Positions 7,201 through 8,981 of a stretch of DNA of 8,981 nt are shown piece after piece. Below the pieces are notes generated by a model that was given only the letters and a program-made list of their open reading frames with translations, was not told where the DNA came from and did not search any database. Numbering within the stretch: the stretch's first letter is position 1; every line of letters begins with the position of its first letter. The DNA is taken from contig JAMPEH010000082.1 in NCBI GenBank assembly GCA_023665245.1, forward strand, positions 1 to 8,981. Reading direction: 5' to 3'. The position numbers and the translations under genes were made by a program. The DNA comes from Muribaculaceae bacterium. Its GTDB lineage: Bacteria > Pseudomonadota > Alphaproteobacteria > Rs-D84.

Positions 7201-8980
7201 GGAGGCCCTCTATGACTCCGGCATGGTCACCGTCCGGGCCGCCGCCGCTACCCGCGTGCGGATCAACGGCCACGTGGCGCGGATGGTCACCGGTGACGCG
7301 GAGAGCAGTCCTTACAGCCGCAAGTACACCGTGACCCTGCCCATGAACACCTACACCGACCGGTTCGACATCCGGGTGGATTACCCGATCGTCAACCACA
7401 ACGTGGCTGCGGGCAAGCAGGCTGAGGTGGTCCGCATCGACAACATCTCCTACGTCCTGATGGTCGTGGATGAGGCCAACGCGCCGCACGAGGTGGACAC
7501 CGTTGTGGAAGAGAGCCTCTATGGCGACATCGTCAAGCCGCTGCGCTGGACCCAGGAGGACTACGAGGCTTGGGTGAGCGCCGAGACCGCCAAGGGCACC
7601 ACCGCCCTGAGTGTGGACGACTGGACCGCCGCTACCGGCCACGCCATCGGTGCCTTCAAGTACACCGACAAGGTCATCACCGGCCCGCAGCTGGCGGAGA
7701 TCCAGCTGGACGAGAACGACTCCACCGTCCACTCCGGCACCTTTACAACTAAATTCTACGGCGACGTGTTCAACTACCGCGCCACCGCCCAGGGCGACAA
7801 GTTCTCCGTCTACGCCAGCGTGGAGACCGATGGGGTCCACACCGCACAGTACGCGGATACCCACCTGCGCCGCTCGGTGCGTACCTACACCGACCACTAC
7901 GGCAAGCAGGTCAACATCGGCGACTTCATCGATGCTCAGGGCAACCGCGTCGTGGGCGAGTACCAGGGCCACTACGACCTGAGCGATGTGTTCCACACCA
8001 GCTACGTGGACTCCAAGGGCGTCACCGTCACCCAGGGCGACTGGGTGGACGCCAACGACGACCGCATGGCGGGCGACAAGGACACCGCTCTGGCCAAGCT
8101 CACCGCCGATGAGCTGGCCTCCATCACCGCCGACCGGGCGACCTACATCGAGGTCTACGATGAGGCCAACAACCGCTTCACCATCTCCAAGACCGGCGAC
8201 TTCGTCCACTTCACCTTCCCGAAGAATGCAGCGGGCGAGCGCCAGGTGCTCAACCTGACCTTCCGGGTCATCCAGTACGCCGACTCGGGCTACGAGCTGG
8301 TCAGCGAGTACAAGCTGCGGGTCTATCCCTCCGGCGAGCCGCTGGTCGACAACCTCTACCTCTACAAGGCCACCATGGACGGTCCCAAGCCCTTCGACAC
8401 CCTGGTGCGGGACTACTATGGCACGGTCTATAAGCGGCAGGAAGGCTTCGGCGTCTACGCCCACGCGGAGTACTTCGACCAGTTCACCACCGGCTGGCGT
8501 GACGGCAAGCTCTCCATGGTCGCCCGCTATCCCGAGCTGGCGCCCTACGACACCGGCGTGGACGATCCCAAGAATCCGGGCAACCACATCGTCATCCTGC
8601 CCGGCGAGAGCTACACCGTGGAGGACGCGCCCATCACCATCGCAGGCGAGACCTACGAGCCTGGCGACGTGGTGAAGTACAAAGAGATGTGGTACCTGAC
8701 TGACGGCACCGCCTGGGTGGCCGACGACCCGGCTATGAAGGACCAGTACCGTTACTACGAGTACCAGATGCCCGGCCACGTGAAGGTGGCGGACGAAAAC
8801 GGTAACCTGCCCGGCGACGCGGACTACACCCCGACCTACGTGCCCGCCAACGCCATCACCGACGTCAACGGCAAGAACCCGGGCGATGTGGGCTACATCC
8901 TGACTTACGGGCCCACCGGCGACACCACCTGGGGCCACGAGGACTTCTCGGGCTACTTCCCGCAGGAGACCCTGCCCAAC
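2..8980 (+). CDS. Giant modular surface protein with tandem cadherin-like beta-sandwich domains (internal fragment, both ends missing)
   Basis: One frame is open across the whole window, 2,993 codons without a stop, so the full protein exceeds about 320 kDa. Two ATG codons sit at the left edge, but no upstream sequence is present and nothing marks them as a start. From residue ~421 onward the protein is a chain of divergent beta-sandwich modules. Module ends such as YLIRINR (~residue 524-530), YTVTIIR (~1145-1151), YMITVYR (~1793-1799), YSLTIHR (~2187-2193) and YTITVVR (~2325-2331) match the closing strand of cadherin-like beta-sandwich domains. No cysteine was found in the translation, which fits an extracellular Gram-positive protein. 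No signal peptide, SLH repeat, LPXTG motif, transmembrane helix or enzyme motif is visible, so anchoring and exact role are unknown. Inferred role: adhesin, scaffold or matrix protein. The coding assignment is very secure; the family assignment is good; the function is a guess. Confidence 0.93.
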   Translation, partial: MMVGDYYLSFDRTYNRHILDYRFSYELKDDGTGKLAVYADATTSFDLMKAYADSYYPDYYQGVTYSKYYDIVLEALKAGQTNDGDYAGLSQADLEAATVLILKDDDATLRSTYQVITDSYSYRVTYADVLRNESYTTKIANEAAQLTSEAKAKETIWVTIGEKDNITYEIYDKPTTEPGATKVMSGVPTEDIIYRGVSLQGNGQFLARVVYYDSLHMIHEVSFTFSVPSSVGTPESDDARAYAIDMLNKMAPADDGYQGDPKTTKRLMDVDLDVTVVVKDAFVYDPVNQTITPIKDGKYAYKSSQLKWTNGVSTEYRAGAQSFVEGSTGYHYAYDNGVQVIYLADGKQIVVPSAGNLVVSDGALNILSTTAITGMDPAQVYDRQDYMRIPVELYVPNTGFKLDYSATYHILSHDATLKPGKWGVDMGVQGYDPDYVKARIQPTDPAYEYSYDLPNAVREVYIWANINHDHDNTQAGISLYRQVGSDWVLQVSNVTNLHQLVSLNVGVNDFRIVVTSELGDTETYLIRINRAGVDLALEYVRVNGIPAIYEPTTDSYFAYVPKFAPSLGNRPTVTAQAVDHKYGITTIWNSLVHDVNKAGDINPADGAYIGREAKLSGVTLRSEYEIGTTDPNTPMQIMVSMESVDVTRRSYDGPLPADQYPADMNDEDGTLITRDANGYVLINNNEGIVTKTAVTYAIENGELVTTTTKTQYRVYNLNLIEVESDLVGVIVDSHYGTFLPVDGDRDNPRTAKWDENEDWYNPPAGYESVMNVISKRNTVDKGVSIPDDDRTVFGTYVVGVPSKTKEVSIRVNTLVNNDNDLQQVKIGATPWRVADRATGQGGKPTNNFTIEGMLKLVIPDDVDYMEVPIYLTYNKYNESDPGILYMLHIYRYSSDAYLANLEAETPGQYTESGKPTPLTTSPVFQALPGYPAYDITVESNVETVDFTDILPNEGSTETVQVQYGIRHWDATANGGAGAWVDQTSKNFFTQSQLDGKVDIYTSATTTKTIEREHLISVVEDGFGTTKVTYNETPGDASGVRTETITATEAEITFVSGGVDVTYTVPFSAISNLTRDAQGTVLGVDINDPVQGLNLTLTQGADGPITIAFNKATRDRYELRNVVTQPGVTRMNIKVTSQDRTVSREYTVTIIRKTDPNAAKLRDIQMFQGVEEVVNSDAISQGLTAMENLKPSDYYDFSPVFDPDNGRYYFAVPELMTGDIYLNPVTYSDATYQIVMNSYRNGQPQIANWDVTDRVIIVPALGPGETFQVELKITRTGASGALTGGSTDYTLYFYKNDITERTITATNNLKDRVDYSPFSDLKLDGQPLTRNAASTANASDHNFYYNTTGSQVKLSLNLFSLAANNGGYKVYWSNMRTQDAITGETAWNEIANLTGVTTLDLDGNSTWFVLKATDGVNKFYSSIAVYRDPGDAHDTHLENMSVSKPTVPLFRDNLYEYFAAVDVETGTAKIIAQAKTSGSYLTELRVRSVGGEYLAGDILSNGARVETGDIPLHQGSNRVTVTVKHVVMDTAATAVALDGEITKPTEDQRTYKRAYEVELYLAGETAYTVDKDTEGNYEQTFVTDTSGNPIETYVPVHTASGAEADNRLNREERLDTADIIWMDYTTGGHLTPIWNSDLVDYFLSYPYYSDQYEVEYKTDKDGNIEVDPSGNPIPLVNEYGLPVPKRYPVGHEKAGQVMYLVNDHLELKATLRPEEVDRATVSVDLVTVDPVTKDKTYYANETLNRDPITGEFRYTIPKLHEGESQIFFTVQVKGKKLVDGTTVFTDDLVTEKHYMITVYRNRTDHYEMPNVAENTAIRVNGTGLFATETFGTIPDFDPEINFYYLNLPNEARDVELSVEPGVFTKITGSVQTRAYYTVYVNGKTVLASDFTAGLYNPIAIHDLMVGDNTVEIDITVPGQATKYYTFILNVGDTEQQALDATDWPLPSMDDIRINTTLGGALGTDQVLIPGFHTDIHYYNVVVPYEISQVYAYGEAHDAGELRIASINVDDVRWDATTADKLSANLAGWREIPIPLKVGNENNIEFVAYGRDKDGNVTDTMVRYIVNVVRLPEGYMAPELEFLGVDEGTMTPAFHGRTNNYYVTVPYDVESVNVESFGTTYSQMGLVSNDPNRPASLVKMTGGDSVSVGRALYVADSKALEVGDNIIRVYLYDVRDIPDGGYPFYIGVYSLTIHREAANGVIMELGDSQRQQTDASGNPIFESDGTTPVMETIPAISVQRVDKDGIAHDHQLNLPYEFNEYTNYLYVERDDKAVILRANAIHPDNIVTIDGVVQPATGGVTVTLPEDNTSVVVIAVTDPKTDTTKRYTITVVRGRSETEAAATPMYGYNWPNVITGIQVTGTTTAAASTLAVGGEVKVSPYIGTITLASGETYTGKLVDVTVEALYDSGMVTVRAAAATRVRINGHVARMVTGDAESSPYSRKYTVTLPMNTYTDRFDIRVDYPIVNHNVAAGKQAEVVRIDNISYVLMVVDEANAPHEVDTVVEESLYGDIVKPLRWTQEDYEAWVSAETAKGTTALSVDDWTAATGHAIGAFKYTDKVITGPQLAEIQLDENDSTVHSGTFTTKFYGDVFNYRATAQGDKFSVYASVETDGVHTAQYADTHLRRSVRTYTDHYGKQVNIGDFIDAQGNRVVGEYQGHYDLSDVFHTSYVDSKGVTVTQGDWVDANDDRMAGDKDTALAKLTADELASITADRATYIEVYDEANNRFTISKTGDFVHFTFPKNAAGERQVLNLTFRVIQYADSGYELVSEYKLRVYPSGEPLVDNLYLYKATMDGPKPFDTLVRDYYGTVYKRQEGFGVYAHAEYFDQFTTGWRDGKLSMVARYPELAPYDTGVDDPKNPGNHIVILPGESYTVEDAPITIAGETYEPGDVVKYKEMWYLTDGTAWVADDPAMKDQYRYYEYQMPGHVKVADENGNLPGDADYTPTYVPANAITDVNGKNPGDVGYILTYGPTGDTTWGHEDFSGYFPQETLPN
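152..208 (+). other. Tyrosine-rich cluster
   Basis: Residues 51-69 contain eight tyrosines in nineteen residues, as the spaced pairs YY, YY and YY plus single Tyr. The cluster runs into a helix-like stretch (YDIVLEALKAG). Such clusters can be surface-exposed binding patches or packed aromatic strands; the sequence does not decide between them. Confidence 0.6.
1262..1591 (+). repeat. Beta-sandwich module A (cadherin-like)
   Basis: Residues ~421-530 form the first clear module. The opening strand region is AYEYSYDLPNAVREVYIWA, an aromatic strand, a Pro-Asn turn, then a Val/Ile-rich strand. The module ends with the family's typical final pair: a G-V-N-D-F-R-I-V-V-T strand, a short acidic-Gly hairpin and YLIRINR. 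The order 'long-range Leu/Val strand, G-x-N, I-x-V-T, hairpin, Y-x-I-x-I-x-R' is the best match in the window to the cadherin-like beta-sandwich pattern. Its length of about 110 residues is close to the usual size. Confidence 0.75.
1604..2164 (+). repeat. Beta-sandwich module B, enlarged by a polar insert
   Basis: Residues ~535-721. It opens with LEYVRVNGIPAIYEP then SYFAYVP, the standard 'L-x-x-I-x-V-N-G' plus aromatic strand arrangement. It closes with YRVYNLNL, a weaker version of the family end strand without the final Arg. Between them lies an acidic loop (DMNDEDGTLITRDANGY) that lengthens the module to about 187 residues. Confidence 0.6.
2165..2677 (+). repeat. Beta-sandwich module C
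   Basis: Residues ~722-892. The module opens with LVGVIVDSHYGTFLPVDG, then a hydrophilic Asp/Asn/Trp-rich loop. A strand FGTYVVGVPSKTKEVSIRVN matches the usual 'aromatic strand, V-P turn, V-x-I-x-V' step. The end is YMLHIYR. The acidic loop DGDRDN followed by DENEDWYN could bind a cation, but no defined metal motif is complete. Confidence 0.62.
2687..3457 (+). repeat. Long beta-sandwich segment D, probably two fused or diverged units
   Basis: Residues ~896-1152, about 257 residues, more than twice a normal module. The first half opens with YLANLEAE and the strand AYDITVESNVETVDFTDI. The second half has YTVPFSAISNLTRDAQG and ends in the very typical REYTVTIIRK strand after a TRMNIKVTSQDR strand. 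The length and the two opening-like strands suggest two modules whose internal boundary (near residue ~1040-1060) has eroded. Confidence 0.6.
3476..3883 (+). repeat. Beta-sandwich module E
   Basis: Residues ~1159-1294. It opens with KLRDIQMFQG, has a clear second strand after an acidic turn (PVFDPDNGRYYFAVPE), then GDIYLNPV. It ends in DYTLYFYK, where Lys takes the place of the usual terminal Arg. Size is about 136 residues. It follows module D after only six residues (TDPNAA), as expected for tandem rods of sandwich domains. Confidence 0.7.
3950..4279 (+). repeat. Beta-sandwich module F
   Basis: Residues ~1317-1426, about 110 residues, near the usual family length. The opening is FSDLKLDGQPL, with the aromatic strand HNFYYNTTGSQVKLSLNL. 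The closing pair is TWFVLKATDGVNK followed by FYSSIAVYR. A Thr/Asn/Ala-rich linker (ITERTITATNN) separates it from module E. Confidence 0.68.
4301..4681 (+). repeat. Beta-sandwich module G
   Basis: Residues ~1434-1560. It begins THLENMSVSKPTVPLF, then the strand YEYFAAVDVETGTAKIIAQA. A GSNRVTVTVKHV strand matches the penultimate 'G-x-N-x-I-x-V-T-V' strand of the family. The final strand is YEVELYL. The hairpin between the last two strands is enlarged (VMDTAATAVALDGEITK). Confidence 0.65.
4682..4837 (+). other. Polar inter-module linker with a D-x-SGNPI turn
   Basis: Residues ~1561-1612 connect modules G and H. The segment is acidic and polar, with no hydrophobic core pattern, and contains TDTSGNPI. 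A nearly identical DNA and protein motif recurs before module L. I infer a flexible or beta-hairpin linker rather than a folded domain. Confidence 0.5.
4838..5401 (+). repeat. Beta-sandwich module H with a ~40-residue insert
   Basis: Residues ~1613-1800. The opening LDTADIIWMDYTTGGHLTPI followed by an Asn/Asp turn is a textbook start for this family ('L-x-x-I ... G-x-L-x-P'). The closing strand YMITVYRN is equally clear. In between, after DQYEVEYKT, an insert of about 40 residues (residues ~1659-1696) rich in Asp, Gly, Asn and Pro interrupts the fold before VMYLVNDHLELKATL resumes it. Hence the module is about 188 residues long instead of about 110. Confidence 0.7.
5432..5791 (+). repeat. Beta-sandwich module I
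   Basis: Residues ~1811-1930, about 120 residues. It opens with AENTAIRVNGTGLF and a turn PDFDPEINFYYLNLPNEAR, very close to the family's 'F-x-P-x-x-x-x-Y-x-x-x-V-P' step. The penultimate strand VGDNTVEIDITVPG and the final YYTFILNV complete the sandwich. The terminal Arg is absent. Confidence 0.74.
5834..6208 (+). repeat. Beta-sandwich module J
   Basis: Residues ~1945-2069, about 125 residues. Opening MDDIRINTTLGG; aromatic strand PGFHTDIHYYNVVVPYE followed by ISQVYAYGEA; penultimate strand VGNENNIEFVAYG with a DKDGN hairpin; final strand RYIVNVVR. All canonical steps are present, so this is one of the better preserved units. Confidence 0.76.
6227..6583 (+). repeat. Beta-sandwich module K
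   Basis: Residues ~2076-2194, about 119 residues. Opening PELEFLGVDEGTMTPAFHGR; aromatic strand NNYYVTVPYDVESVNVESFG; penultimate strand VGDNIIRVYLYDV; final strand YSLTIHRE. Its opening and aromatic strand are strongly similar in pattern to those of modules I and J, suggesting a shared recent ancestry at protein level. Confidence 0.78.
6584..6688 (+). other. Polar linker with a D-x-SGNPI turn before module L
   Basis: Residues ~2195-2229 are Gln/Asp/Ser/Thr-rich and contain TDASGNPIF. The DNA from 6632 to 6655 matches 4745 to 4768 in 23 of 24 bases. The segment has no strand-like hydrophobic alternation and probably forms an extended linker or hairpin between modules K and L. Confidence 0.5.
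6689..6997 (+). repeat. Beta-sandwich module L
   Basis: Residues ~2230-2332, about 103 residues, the most compact unit. Opening ETIPAISVQRV; aromatic strand TNYLYVERDDKAVILRANA; a middle VTIDGVVQ strand, the usual 'V-T-V-N-G' position of the family; penultimate TSVVVIAVTDPKTD; final RYTITVVRG. Every step of the family pattern is present in order. Confidence 0.8.
7046..7474 (+). repeat. Beta-sandwich module M
   Basis: Residues ~2349-2491. Opening NVITGIQVTGTTTAAAS, a long Gly/Thr strand region, a middle strand ATRVRINGHVARM (the 'V-x-V-N-G' position), then RKYTVTLPMNTYTDRFDIRV. It ends SYVLMVVDE without the terminal Arg. The Thr/Ala-rich start (TTTAAAS) is low in complexity. Confidence 0.65.
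7688..8335 (+). repeat. Long beta-sandwich module N containing an EF-hand-like acidic loop
   Basis: Residues ~2563-2778, about 216 residues. Opening QLAEIQLDENDSTVHSG, then TFTTKFYGDVFNYRATAQGD; penultimate strands HFTFP and VLNLTFRVIQY; final strand EYKLRVYP. The extra length is a central hydrophilic insert (about residues 2621-2710) that holds a DAQGNRV turn and the dockerin-like loop. The preceding ~70 residues (about 2492-2562) are polar and unassigned. Confidence 0.58.
8048..8083 (+). other. EF-hand/dockerin-like 12-residue acidic loop
   Basis: Residues 2683-2694 read DANDDRMAGDKD and are followed by TALAKL. Aligned to a dockerin calcium loop (D at 1, N or D at 3, D at 5, D at 12, then a helix such as LALLK), positions 1, 3, 5 and 12 are filled and a helix-like TALAKLTADELASI follows. 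Position 6, normally Gly, is Arg, and position 8, normally hydrophobic, is Ala. Only one loop is seen, whereas dockerins have two. It may bind calcium, or may be a chance acidic turn. Confidence 0.35.
8342..8980 (+). repeat. Beta-sandwich module O, cut off by the window end
   Basis: Residues ~2781-2993. It starts directly after module N with LVDNLYLYKATMDG and the aromatic strand GFGVYAHAEYFDQ. The closing strand is not reached, so the module is incomplete and already longer than 210 residues. It includes an insert with a Trp/Tyr-rich Gly-Asp-Val-Val segment and a DENGNLPGDADY turn. Confidence 0.5.
8630..8740 (+). other. Possible small carbohydrate-binding-module-like segment
   Basis: Residues ~2877-2913. 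Within this stretch, AGETYEPGDVVKYKEMWYLT followed by a Trp nine residues after the first Trp-Tyr resembles the core of CBM family 5/12 modules (Y-x-x-G-D-x-V-x-Y-x-x-x-x-Y and a later Trp). The context, an insert inside a sandwich module, is unusual for a complete CBM, and the segment is short. This is a pattern match by eye only. Confidence 0.3.
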
Positions 8981-8981
8981 T

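Noticed and set aside
312..8675. Other 60-130 codon ORFs on both strands, for example 1512-1856 (+), 1675-1923 (-) and 7611-7982 (+)
   Set aside because: All overlap the single long frame, have biased Ser/Thr/Pro/Arg composition or no recognisable domain, and lack convincing ribosome binding sites.
2..8980. Possible phase-variable, frameshifted or pseudogene status
   Set aside because: No internal stop, homopolymer tract or reading-frame break was seen across 2,993 codons, and the domain pattern continues without interruption.

Overview
The whole window is the inside of one very large protein-coding gene on the + strand. Reading codons from base 2 gives 2,993 consecutive sense codons with no stop, and the frame runs off both ends. 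Neither the true start, the stop codon nor any intergenic DNA is visible. I see no RNA gene, mobile element, CRISPR array, promoter or terminator. Shorter ORFs in other frames are by-products of the strong codon bias.

The product looks like a giant, modular, extracellular beta-sandwich protein. By eye it contains no cysteine and is rich in Thr, Val, Asp, Tyr and Gly. From about base 1262 to the end it divides into about 15 divergent modules of roughly 100-260 residues. Most open with an aromatic strand followed by a Pro or acidic turn (for example YYVTVPYDVESV) and close with a strand of the type Y-x-I-x-V-x-R (YLIRINR, YTVTIIR, YMITVYR, YIVNVVR, YSLTIHR, YTITVVR). This is the signature of the bacterial cadherin-like beta-sandwich family (Pfam PF12733 type), found in tandem in large secreted or wall-associated proteins of Clostridia and related Gram-positives. 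The first ~1.26 kb encodes less recognisable material: a Tyr-rich, partly helical stretch followed by beta-rich sequence. Several modules carry polar inserts with recurring D-x-x-G-N turns. One late module holds an EF-hand/dockerin-like acidic loop, and the last, truncated module holds a short stretch resembling a small carbohydrate-binding module.

Organism: codons end overwhelmingly in C or G (GCC, ACC, GGC, GTG, CTG, AAG, GAC), and DNA GC is high, roughly 60% by eye. With this protein architecture, that suggests a high-GC gut Clostridia member (Oscillospiraceae-like). This is inference, as no taxonomic marker is present. The likely role is a cell-surface or secreted adhesin, scaffold or matrix protein. 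No catalytic domain, signal peptide, SLH domain, sortase motif or transmembrane anchor lies within the window, so the anchoring mode and exact function cannot be read here.
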